Source: Oreohelix idahoensis
Taxonomy: Eukaryota > Mollusca > Gastropoda > Stylommatophora > Oreohelicidae
Assembly (NCBI GenBank): GCA_024509875.1
Contig: JAMPIV010017771.1
Coordinates: 1-64,000, forward strand
DNA length: 64,000 bases
Reading direction: 5' to 3'
Positions 11,527-21,087 of this stretch are shown one piece after another. The first letter of the stretch is position 1; every line of letters begins with the position of its first letter. The translations under genes and the position numbers were made by a program. The notes below the pieces were generated by a model that worked only from the letters and a program-made list of their open reading frames with translations, did not search any database and was not told where the DNA came from.

Positions 11527-12017
11527 GACATTCAAGAGATTCAAACATATGAAGAGATTCAAGAGATTCAAACATATGAAGAGATTCAAAACATATGAAG
11601 AGATTCAACAGATTCAAATACTCGTATATGAAGAGATTCAAGAGATTCAAACATATGAAGAGATACAAGAGTTTCAAACATATGAAGAGATTCAAAAGAT
11701 TCAAGAGATTCAAATATGTGAAGGTATTTAAACATATGAAGAGATTCAAGGTATTTAAACATATGAAGAGATTCAAGGTATTTAAACATATGAAGAGATT
11801 CAAGGTATTTAAACATATGAAGAGATTCAAGGTATTTAAACATATGAAGAGATTCAAGGTATTTTAAACATATGAAGAGATTCAAGGTATTTAAACATAT
11901 GAAGAGATTCAAGGTATTTAAACATATGAAGAGATTCAAGGTATTTAAACATATGAAGAGATTCAAGGTATTTAAACATATGAAGAGATTCAAGGTATTT
12001 AAACATATGAAGAGATT
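11527..12017. repeat. Minisatellite array 2, 27-bp unit
   Basis: It starts with irregular units like array 1. From about 11747 it becomes very regular: about ten copies of a 27-bp unit, GGTATTTAAACATATGAAGA plus GATTCAA, nearly identical, with one copy a base longer near 11862. Homogeneity shows recent expansion or gene conversion. Confidence 0.95.
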
Positions 12018-12029
12018 CAAACAGAAGAA

Positions 12030-12294
12030 CGGGAGCCGCGGTAGCGCAGTGGTTAGTGCACTGGCTTCCTAGCTCGGTGGTCCTTGGTTCGATCCCCAGG
12101 TGAGGTGGGATTTTTTAGACCGCAAACGGCTCCGGGGTCGACCCAGTCTCATGAATTGGGTACCAGAACAACTCTGGGAAGGTTAAGGCGGCCGGCGTGT
12201 TGCTGACCACATCACCCCTAGTGTGCCGATGATCAAGAAAATACGGGCACAACACCGTATTCCCAATATGCCTCAATAGGCGTGTAACGGGATC
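12030..12294 (+). mobile_element. SINE A, copy 1 (tRNA-derived)
   Basis: The head is tRNA-like with a pol III A-box region (TAGCGCAGTGGTTAGTGC) and B-box (GGTTCGATCCC). The body contains GGCTCCGGGGTCGACCCAG and the end is GTAACGGGATC. It is flanked by a perfect 12-bp duplication CAAACAGAAGAA (12018-12029 and 12295-12306). A second copy at 57666-57924 is alignable over its full length. It would be mobilised by a LINE-encoded RT. It inserted at the edge of the 27-bp minisatellite. Confidence 0.92.
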
Positions 12295-12306
12295 CAAACA
12301 GAAGAA

Positions 12307-12994
12307 TGAGAATGGAGCGCAATCAATCAACAATACGTGCATACAGCGGTAGAAGATCTAGTTTTAGCGCACGAGGAAAAACCAAGAGGCAAATGGGTAG
12401 ATAATATGACACGGATAACAACACGGACTCGTAGCTGCCAATGTGACACATTTGGCGCAAGAACGAAAACTTTAGCTCCCCACAACGCTTTACGACAAAA
12501 TTGGACCCAAAAAAAATAAAGCTAGGGGAAGAGGACGAGCAACATGGACATCGCTGATGAGCAACAATTGTGTCTCCATGTTCCACGGGGAACGGAAGAC
12601 AAGGATGGTAATAATCAACACTTCTGCATGACCTGTAAAGTCGGTCACCTGGTGCGGTTAGCCCCAGGCAGGACTTACCGGTGTCATAACCTCGTGTCAG
12701 AAGTTAAATTGTAGCCCCACGCGCAGTGATGACTACTGAAGGGTGTACTGGGTACAAATGTAATCTCCTTTGGTAATGTATTCAAGGGAGGTAAATTAGG
12801 ATAAAAGTTCTCCGACGTGACATTGATGTCATGTGTGTATGTGTGTACTGGCGCGCGCCTGCATGTATTTGCCGTGATAGTGTGTGACCGAGTGTATGTT
12901 AATAATAAGTGTAGTTTTATGAGGGGAATGAAAAAAAAATGACATAGTTTGTAGACTGTGGGAAACATAATCATGGAGCAAACAGTCAAACGAT
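12307..12994. other. Non-genic spacer with LINE-like scraps
   Basis: A short stretch near 12350-12415 translates to PRGKWVDN, reminiscent of the RGRPR..W.DN tail of LINE ORF2, but is too degenerate to assign. Positions 12555-12603 resemble 397-613 and provide the empty site for the MITE. Nothing else was recognised. Confidence 0.4.
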
Positions 12995-13243
12995 AAAGGT
13001 AGTTCCATAGCAGATACTGCCGTAGGAGAGAGAAGTGTTCGAGACTTCACCGTACTAGGTCTAGCATAGAGAGGTGGGGTGACCAGATTCCTTCCTCGCT
13101 GCCTTTTCCTTCTCTAACTCAAAGAGCAGAGTCAGGTACCCATTTACAGCTGGGTAGACTAGAGCATGCCGGAATCGTGATCCGAACCTGGTACATTTGC
13201 CGCGAGAGACCAGCGCTCTAACGATTCTATCAATCGGACGCTC
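12995..13243 (-). mobile_element. SINE B, full-length copy
   Basis: This is the reverse complement of the family seen at 62661-62914. It runs from the 3' part (GGTAGTTCCATAGCAGATAC on the plus strand) to the tRNA-like head, whose complement ends CAATCGGACGCTC. The centre carries the family signature GAGGTGGGGTGACCAG. Other copies are near 43562, 56690/57577, 60686 and 61135. Confidence 0.85.
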
Positions 13244-13469
13244 GAGCAGAAAGTGGAGAGATAAAATTGAGTATTTTGACTCGTGGATACACGGAAGAAT
13301 ACAGTGAATTTCTTGGAAACAGAAGCCAACAAATACAATGGTAATGGAAAAACAACTGAAAAGAGACATCATGAAAAAGAGATACAAAGCTGACACATAT
13401 AAAATGTTTATAGGACTATTGCACGGTCAGGCATGTTGAACAAGACGACGAGTATGAGGTTATACATTG

Positions 13470-13645
13470 GGGCTGGTAAACTCATCATTTAAAACAAATT
13501 GCGACAGAAACCACCTCTGCTGTCGCATGTGAATGCTTGGTACAGACTTCCTGCAAGAGGATCCCTTACAGTATTGGCTCCTTGCTCCGTAAGAGCACAC
13601 AGCAAGAAAAAAAAACTGATCATGATGATTATGATGATGCTGACA
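13470..13645 (+). repeat. Dispersed repeat with GAT-rich 3' end
   Basis: It shares CATTTAAAA-AAATTGC-ACAGAAA and GCTCCGTAAG with 45800-45975 in the same order, and both copies end in GATGAT-type tails. The tail is LINE-like, but no protein similarity could be established. Confidence 0.45.
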
Positions 13646-13729
13646 AAATATTCTGGACGTTTAAAAACGACGAAATATTTTGTTGAAAACCATAATTGAA
13701 GATTGACATGGAATGATAAAATACCAAAT

Positions 13730-14010
13730 TTTAACTTTGGGAAAGAACCAGACAAATACCCACGGAACAAGATGTGCGGGGAAGATTCTGGCGTTGAATA
13801 GGACAAACGGTGAGAAAACCAGATGATAGTATTACAATGCAGTCCTTGTTCCGGAATCCCCAGGGAGAGAGAAAAAAAGGAACTCCATTAACCACACGGT
13901 GAAGGAAGGTAAATAGACAGACAAGAGGAGGGATACAGAAGACATGGAAAAGATGTTAAACGGATAACACAGAATGGGAACGATTGGCATGCATTTGTTG
14001 AGAACCTGTG
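13730..14010 (+). pseudogene. LINE family 3, ORF2 C-terminal fragment (decayed)
   Basis: Interrupted frames read PVEQEM, DSITMQSLF and NPQGE, matching in order the intact stretch at 18400-18776 (PVEQEM, DSITRQSLF, NPQGKRGRGRP). This C-terminal tail is common in endonuclease/reverse-transcriptase LINEs. Stops and frame changes show decay. Confidence 0.7.
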
Positions 14011-14044
14011 CCAAACAGGGAGCTGAAACGTACGCAAGGAACAT

Positions 14045-14175
14045 AGCGCGGCGGTGTTGTCGTTCTGATGGTCCTAGGTTCGAGTCTCCGGTAAGTGAAT
14101 CACTGCTGTTGTAGTCTAGTTTTCTACTTCTTTATTTCTCGCGAGTGCCAGAAACATACCTGTATTTGTATTATT
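14045..14175 (+). mobile_element. SINE C, copy 1
   Basis: A tRNA-like head with B-box GGTTCGAGTC is followed by TAGTTTTCTACTTCTTTATT and CAGAAACATACCT, and a TTATTTATT tail. The same order is present in reverse complement at 43375-43555. Confidence 0.75.
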
Positions 14176-14224
14176 TATTTACTGTTTACAGACCTCAGGT
14201 TTCTCTCATTATTTATTGTAATGG

Positions 14225-14630
14225 GAGAAACGGTTTCAGCACAAGAGCGAGAAACGAAGTGATTAGAAGTGATAGAAGATCATCAAGAAAAGAGTGCGTC
14301 TATCGCGTGTACCAGGCCTTTTACCAGATACTCAATACACTCTTCTCCCTCGATCTCTCAGAAATCCGTGGAGCTTTTTTCAAGCAGGATGTCTTCCAGC
14401 TGAGGAAAGCTATTTATAACATTACAATGCAAGCCTTGTTCTGGAATCCTCATGTTAAGAGAGTTAGAGGGACACCAAAGAACACACGGAGAAGAGAACT
14501 GAAGAGAGACATGAAGGAGGCCAAGAAGATTTTGGAAGATCTTTCGCTGATGGCGTAGGACAGGAAAACTTGGCAAACGTTTATTCCACACCTAAGCTCA
14601 TGGGGGAGTGGACAGGTAATTATGATGATG
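14225..14630 (+). pseudogene. LINE family 3, ORF2 C-terminal fragment
   Basis: The frame 14145-14558 contains ITMQALFWNP, KRVRGTPKNT and RRELKRDMKEAKK, aligning with the 18400-18776 copy (SITRQSLFWNP, KRGRGRPRST, RRELETEVK). A GATGATGAT tail at about 14622-14634 marks the LINE 3' end. It is 5'-truncated and is not a host gene. Confidence 0.75.
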
Positions 14631-14737
14631 ATGTCTTCCAGAAAAATCATACCGTGTCTCGTTGATTTTTGTTGTTTTTGTCGTTGTTGTTGTTGTCGTT
14701 GTTGTTGTTGTCGTTTTACTTATTTAGATTCCCTAAC

Positions 14738-15217
14738 GAAAACGAAGATGGCTGTATACCGCTCCACTATGTCCCAGTCTTGACATATGGATGCGAGTCA
14801 TGGGCAATGACTACAACCCACAAAAGCCAGATCCAAACCTCAGAAATGAGGTATCTCAGGAAGGTGGTTGAAGTAACAAGAAGAGACATGGTCCGCAACC
14901 AGACGATACGTCAATGCCTAAAATCCCACCCCCTGCAGACCCAAGTAGAACAGTCCCAACTAAGATGGTTTAGCCATGTCTGCAGAATGGGAGAAGATCG
15001 GCTACCACGACAAGCATGGGAAACAAAGAGCCAGGGATCCAGACCCCCAGGACGACCCAGAGTCCGCTGGGAGGACAACATTAGACAATCTTTGAAGGAC
15101 CGAGGACTAGAATGGAACCAGGCCAGGAGGAAGACAGCCGATAGGATAGTCTGGCGCTCTCTCTTCCAAACCTCTACACCTCACGGTAGAAGGGGAACGA
15201 CTAAGTAAGTAAGTAAG
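14738..15217 (+). mobile_element. LINE family 2, 5'-truncated copy with perfect TSD
   Basis: About 480 bp of the 3' end of a non-LTR retrotransposon. Its frame (ending at 15208) reads LTYGCESWAM, MRYLRKVVEVTRRD, LRWFSHVCRMGED and GRPRVRWEDNI, nearly identical to the longer copy at 57945-60225. The 3' end is (TAAG)n. The 13-bp sequence TAGATTCCCTAAC occurs at 14725-14737 and 15218-15230 as a perfect target duplication. The 5' part of the open frame upstream of 14738 is target sequence, not LINE. Confidence 0.92.
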
Positions 15218-15274
15218 TAGATTCCCTAACCTTTTCCTTACTGTAATTTTAAAAATATTATGCCTACGTATGCA

Positions 15275-15575
15275 GGCCACCAAGAACCAATTCTGTCAGT
15301 AGTGAAACGTCGAAAGCTTGCCTGGTTTGGGCATGTAACTCGTCATGACTCCCTTTCGAAAACGATCCTCCAGGGAACAGTCGAAGGGAAACGGAGAAGA
15401 GGAAGGCAAAGAAAATCCTGGGCGGATAACATCAAAGAATGGGCAGGGCACGGTTTTTCCACACTTGTACGCATTGCTGAGGATAGAGAGCAGTGGAGGA
15501 CCCTGTCTGCTGATGCTTCCACCATGGCACCCCTACGACCCATGAAGGGTTACGTGTTGAGATGATGATGAATTT
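15275..15575 (+). pseudogene. LINE family 5, ORF2 C-terminal tail
   Basis: The frame 15260-15565 carries the FGHVTRHDSL, GKRRRGRQRKSW and ADNIKEWAG signature of LINE ORF2 tails, followed by a GATGATGA end. It is similar in layout to 57210-57566. It is 5'-truncated; no RT domain is present. Confidence 0.75.
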
Positions 15576-16040
15576 TAAAAATAATAAATACCAATTTAAA
15601 AACCAACAAACACCCTGTAGCTACATGACAAAAGAATGTCAATAGCGAAAGAGGGCAATATAGTATCGTGGAAGAGGATATATTACAAACACTATAGACA
15701 TTAAACAATGCAACAACAAATGACAGATAAATTACAGCTGGATGAGCCAACACACAAGATAAATAACAATGTTCCGATTCCTAGGGATTCGGTATTCACT
15801 CTATTAGATCTACAGTGTAGACTTGGTATTGGCCGTAAAATAGCGAGAAGCTCAGCAGCCCTTGTTAAACAACAACAGCAACAACCCTAACAATAACAAT
15901 GTAATATGCTAGAGAGAATGATGAACACTACACACCTTAATTATAACCCACATGGGGTTGAACAAGGTATTCCGTGCACACGACAAACACCAGTTTACAA
16001 GTGCATGGCCCAAATCCCAAACCAAAATATATAAAAACTA
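15576..16040. other. Spacer, no gene seen
   Basis: AT-rich sequence with short frames only. No repeat structure was recognised before the 43-bp minisatellite. Confidence 0.5.
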
Positions 16041-17215
16041 TCCATGACCAACTTTCGTGTAACATGCCGTGAGTCAGTGTGTATCAACATGGCAAGAAAC
16101 AGACAAATATCGTGAAACGGTGCGTATCATCATGGCAAAAAAAAAAAAAAACAGTAAAATATTGTGAAAAAATTATGTATCACCATGGCAAGAAACAGAA
16201 AAATGTCGTGAAACAGTGTGCATTAACATGACAAGAAACAGAAAAAATATCGTGAAACAGTGTGTATCACCGTGGCAAGAAACAGAAAAAATATCATGAA
16301 AAAGTGTGTATCAACACGACAAGAAACAGAAAAATGTCGTGAAACAGCGGGTATCATCGTGGCAAGAAACAGAAACATATCGTGAAAAAGTGTGTATCAA
16401 CATGACAAGAAACAGGAAAATATCGTTAAACTGTGCGTATCATCCCCGGGAAGAAACATAAAAAAAGATAGTTAAACAGTGTGTATCAACATGGCAAGTA
16501 ACAGAAAAATATTGTGACACAGTGTGTATCATCATGGCAAAAAAAACAGACACATATCGTGAAACAGTGTGTATCACAATGGCAAGAAACAGAAAAATAT
16601 CGTGAAAAAGTGTATATCAAGACAAGAAACAGAAAAATGTCGTGAAACAGTACGTTTCACTGTGGCAAGAAACAGAAAAAATATCGTGAAACAGTGCGTA
16701 TCAACAATGACAAGAAATTATAAAAAAATTATCGCGAAACAGTGTGTTTCAACATGGCAAAGTAATTATAAATATCGTGAAAGTGTGTATCATCATGGCA
16801 AGAAACAGAAAAATGTCGTGAAACAGTGTGTATCACCATGGCAAGAAATATAAATATATAGTAAAACAGTGTGTATCATTATGGCAAGAAACAGAAAAAT
16901 ATCGTGAAACAGTGTGTATCAACATGACAAGAAACAGAAAAATATTGTGAAACAATGTGTATCAACATGACAAGACACAGACAATATCGTAAAAACAGTG
17001 TGTACCAACATGACAAGATACATAAAATATCGTGAAAGTGTGTATAAACATGACAAGAAACAGAAAAACACCGTGCGCTAATATGTATCGTGATGGAAAG
17101 AAACAGAAAAACATCGTGTGTCAATATGTGTTTCATCGTGGAAAAAAAAAAAAAGTAAAAACCCGTGCGTCAGTGTGTGTCATAACACGGGCAAAGACAG
17201 TGGAATTTTGGCGTA
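16040..17215. repeat. 43-bp minisatellite, main array
   Basis: Roughly 27 tandem units with the consensus parts GAAACAGAAAAATATCGTGA and AACAGTGTGTATCAACATGA. They are diverged, with variation in A-run length and CATGA/CATGG. Open frames here are by-products of the repeat. A short array of the same family is at 41790-42020. Confidence 0.93.
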
Positions 17216-18345
17216 AACTAGTGTCTTTATGATAAACTATGAATTGCACAACAGTAATTCTGCTATAACTTTATGATTAATGACCTGTTGCAGGGGCGGC
17301 CAGTAGTTTTTTTACAGGCGGTTCAGTAAAATTAAGCTCAACGGATCGTTGAGAGCTTGATAGTCAATCGTGTAATCTGGGTTTACCGTTCATCTTCTTT
17401 AGAGCTTCGTGCCTTTGATGTTAAGTACGCGAATGTGGGTTTAAATTAACTTGTGACCATGATAATGATGATTTGAATTCCCAAAATGTTCAGAGACTTG
17501 ATAAGTCATTCCTTGAGTCCATATATAAATTTTAATATATCAATTCCATACACTATAACAGTTTTCACACATGGTCATCATGAAGAATTATACATAATAA
17601 TTGCAGTTCATACTTCAATCTATGATTCCTTTACAAATCAGTCCTTGTCTCATACATCTGAACTACTGTAGGCAGAACGACATAACTATATGCACGCGTG
17701 GTTGGTAATCCAACGACCGACAGTGAGATTATGCGTCTTGCACTAGTATTAAATAAAGAACGACTGTTAATTCATCTCGACAAGGTTTAGTCAACTACTA
17801 ACCTGTAACTTCATCTTTCTTCATCATAACAGTGGACTGACCCATGTCCATGAGAAAATACAATATAACCGTGTGGCCTTTCCTGCCCGACACTATAAGA
17901 ATATAAAGACACGTCTTCTCCGTTTGACGGTCATTTGGAAAAGGGTCCCGTTACTTGGTCACCGTGCGTGACTACCAACGCTGAAACGTCACAGCGTTCA
18001 CTAGGCTAATAATACTTTTTACATTACATTAAACGTTGTAACCCCTAAAATCGCATGCTGCTAACCTCTAGCAGACAATGCCAATTAATCTACCGTAACA
18101 TGACCCCATCCGGATAATTCTTTTAGGGTTTGAACAGCAACTACAAATACATGTAATTATGACAGTAGGAAATCATTATCTTTGGTATTTGACGAGGAAA
18201 TCCTGATTGTGGTGGTAAATTCGCACAACAGCATTGAAATCCCACGAAAGTTTACAAGAATAAAAGTGAACTCAGGCACTTCTAACATTTGACTTGTAAC
18301 ATTAAAGACATACCACTTAACCTTGGGGGCCACTGACACTCTAAC
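17216..18345. other. Spacer, no gene seen
   Basis: About 1.1 kb without a convincing coding region or repeat. The short frames at 17486-17671 and 18157-18387 have no recognisable domain. Confidence 0.5.
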
Positions 18346-18399
18346 ATTTGGGGCCCATTGATCTATCATATACAACAAAGACAACAACCAAAAAGCTAC

Positions 18400-18782
18400 A
18401 GACTTTCATAAATGGGTGCTTGCGTAGAATAGAGGGATTAAAATGGTATGACAAGGTTACCAACGTAGAACTGATGACAAGAACTAGACAAGTGCCAGTG
18501 GAACAAGAGATGAGAAGAAGACGATGGCGATGGATAGGACACACACTGAGGAAACCTGTTGATAGCATTACAAGGCAGTCCTTGTTCTGGAACCCGCAGG
18601 GCAAGAGAGGCAGAGGAAGACCAAGAAGTACATGGAGAAGAGAGTTGGAAACAGAGGTGAAAATGATGAGGAGAACATGGAAAGAACTTGAGATGATGGC
18701 ACGTGACAGGAGGACTTGGCATGTGTTTGTTGAAGGCCTATGCTCCTTTGGGAGTGGAGGGTTATTGAATGAATGAATGAAT
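18400..18782 (+). mobile_element. LINE family 3, best-preserved 3' copy
   Basis: The frame 18348-18776 reads GLKWYDKVTNVEL, RRRWRWIGHTLRKP, SITRQSLFWNPQGKRGRGRP and MARDRRTWHVFVEGLC. It ends a few bases before a (GAAT)n tail (18766-18782). This is the ORF2 C-terminal tail of a non-LTR element, 5'-truncated. Fragments of the same family lie at 13730, 14225, 42245, 61880 and 62060. Confidence 0.8.
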
Positions 18783-18784
18783 GA

Positions 18785-18821
18785 TCTATCATATATAATA
18801 ATATATATATGTTATATATAA

Positions 18822-18885
<64 letters not shown>
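18785..18885. repeat. (AT)n microsatellite
   Basis: Long AT run with a few interruptions, directly after the GAAT tail of the LINE. Confidence 0.95.
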
Positions 18886-18889
18886 AAGA

Positions 18890-20356
18890 TAGATTAGATA
18901 GATATATATTTTCCATAAATATAACACCTGTAAATACCAGTCACTTTTTGCCGTAATACTGCACTTTACACTATCAGTTACGTGTTGCAATAAACACCGT
19001 GCAAAGAGTCATTATATTTATAAGATTGCACAATACAGTAACCATAACGAGGTTAATACTAGACACTTTTCCATTACTTCTTACATTACCCGGTAAACAG
19101 TGCAGTAAACACCGCGCAGAGATTCATAATATGGGTAAGATTTCACATACAAGAAAACACCCACACACCACATGCGTAGCATAGATTTACGGGGTACTTA
19201 TGGTGCTTTATCATTTTATCCATCTCAGTGGTAGAGACAGGATTGGGACTCTTTGAGGTAACTCAGCCTTAGTCTTACTACCCTGGCTGGCGTTGCTGGG
19301 ACGAGCTAATACGTAGGGTCAACCAGATATACTGCGACGACACGTACTTCACAGATATCAATAATCAACGCAAAAAAAAAATCAACCTACAGAAGCAACC
19401 GGGGGTTTAGGAAGGAATTTGCCAGGGCAAAGGAGCCTTTCTACAAACAACCACCCACACAAAATAGTAATCAAAAATTACACAGTAATGGTTGAGTTAC
19501 AATTAGCCGCCAACGAAAATTATTGATCAGAAGTTACACCGTAACGGACGATTTTTGCAAGCTACCCACGAAAATATTGAGATCATAAATTACCACAAGT
19601 AATGGACCGACTCAACAAAGAAACCTGCTACGCCAACATATAGCAATATATATAAACTGCCACAGTTTTCCCACCGCCATCATAGCAAGCGGACCGCTAC
19701 TGCAACACTAAGATTCTGTCGCCTAATTATTTCGCCAAGACACCTTACGGACACGACCAAGCTTTTGGTTACTATTACCGGTGGTTTTTCTTTACTGGAC
19801 TGTCACTGATGTTGTCTGGGTTGTCGGGCTCACAACATGTGGCCGACGTAATTTCTTTGTAACGCGAATATGATGATGTGGGCTGTTTAACTTTGGCGTA
19901 TGTTGATGATCTGAAATAATAATGATGGAACCCGGTAACTAATCTGGATGGGTCAACACAGCATGACCAACTGGTAACGTATAAACTCTGCACTCGTTGG
20001 AATTGTTATGGAGGATAACATATTTTTATTCTTGACGAGACTTATAACAGTAGTTTCAGAACATCTTCAATAGCGTAGACATGGCACAAATGTAACATAG
20101 CAAGAATTACATTCACCAGAGGCGTAGTGACTGACTGTTTACCACTTTATTAGATTTGATTTTTTATTACACTAACCGTTACCACATCAAAGTTAACGGA
20201 TTGGTAGTATACATGGTTCTGACGAAGTGACCATGTTAATAATTCTTTACGTAGTTATCTATATTCCCTTTACGCTTCAATCAGCTCCTAGCGTTAGTGG
20301 GACGCACTAGCAACTTGACATATTTGGTGTCACAGTAGAAATATTCGCCGAAATAT
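18890..20356. other. Spacer with a weak 62-bp triplicate
   Basis: No gene is seen. At about 19455-19605 three diverged units recur, each with (C)GAAAAT, ATCA-AA-TTAC and GTAA-GG, spaced about 60 bp apart. Nothing else was recognised. Confidence 0.4.
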
Positions 20357-21087
20357 ATTTAGTTGGTTACGCTGTAGAGCGGCAACAGCGAAGAATAGAA
20401 AACCCGTTTGGCGAGTCGGGCCAGAACGGAAGAGGATGTAGATTTTTTGGCACGATTCAGTCTAGGAGATGTCAGTGGTCCTGTACGGACGCTTGTTTCC
20501 TTTGTCAGCGGTGTTGCTGGGATTACATGAATGCCATTCTTGTTCATTGCTTGCCGATTGTTTCAGGTGTTCAGGATTATTGTTAGATTATTTAGAAGGG
20601 TGATGTGATTCTTGGTGGTTCTTTCCTGGATAATTATTATTTACGGTAGACTCTTGCAATTATGTATTGCCTTGTTCCAGTATTGGACGTCGCCTGTGAG
20701 CGATAGTCATTCTGTCGTCGCTGGTTAGATTACATCGGTGACTGTTTTGCTATTATGTTGAGCTGGTGATTTTGGCAAGTAGTTTGGCATTTTCATTACG
20801 TTATGTATTGCATTTCACGTGTATTGTTAGCCGTGTGTGGCTCATATGTGTGCACCGTACTTATTAAAGGGTTATTACCTGATTTAGGTGTTATTGGATT
20901 ATTCATGTCAGCTACTGTGTACTGTGGTCATACCTTTGAGACAGCGAGCGAAGTGTTTAGTGTGAGTGTGCCTTAAATCCATAGTACCAGTAGAGGGGTT
21001 TGTTCACACAGGACAAGTAGCCCGGTGTGCTCTGTGTGTGTGTGTGCTGTGTACCATTAGATACATATAACCTATTCTGAAATCTGG
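20357..21087 (+). repeat. TE3 5' LTR remnant (proposed)
   Basis: About 730 bp shared with 39085-39808 at high but clearly imperfect identity (many substitutions and small indels). The shared part ends CCTATTCTGA-ATCTGG in both copies. If 36817-39802 is the full 3' LTR, this is the last quarter of the 5' LTR. Alternatively these 730-bp repeats are an independent dispersed repeat. The reverse-strand frames inside both copies are not genes. Confidence 0.6.

Noticed and set aside
10450..12072. Long Lys/Phe-rich and Leu/Asn-rich frames on both strands
   Set aside because: They follow from tandem units whose length is a multiple of three; no non-repetitive coding sequence is attached.
12031..12105. 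tRNA gene
   Set aside because: The A and B boxes belong to a SINE head: the copy continues into a shared body, recurs at 57666, and has target duplications. No proper cloverleaf was found.
16040..17215. CRISPR array
   Set aside because: Continuous tandem repeat without unique spacers, in an animal genome.
20100..20356. Missing first part of the TE3 5' LTR upstream of 20357
   Set aside because: Compared with 36817-39084, only a 13-base match was seen, and in the wrong orientation; taken as chance.
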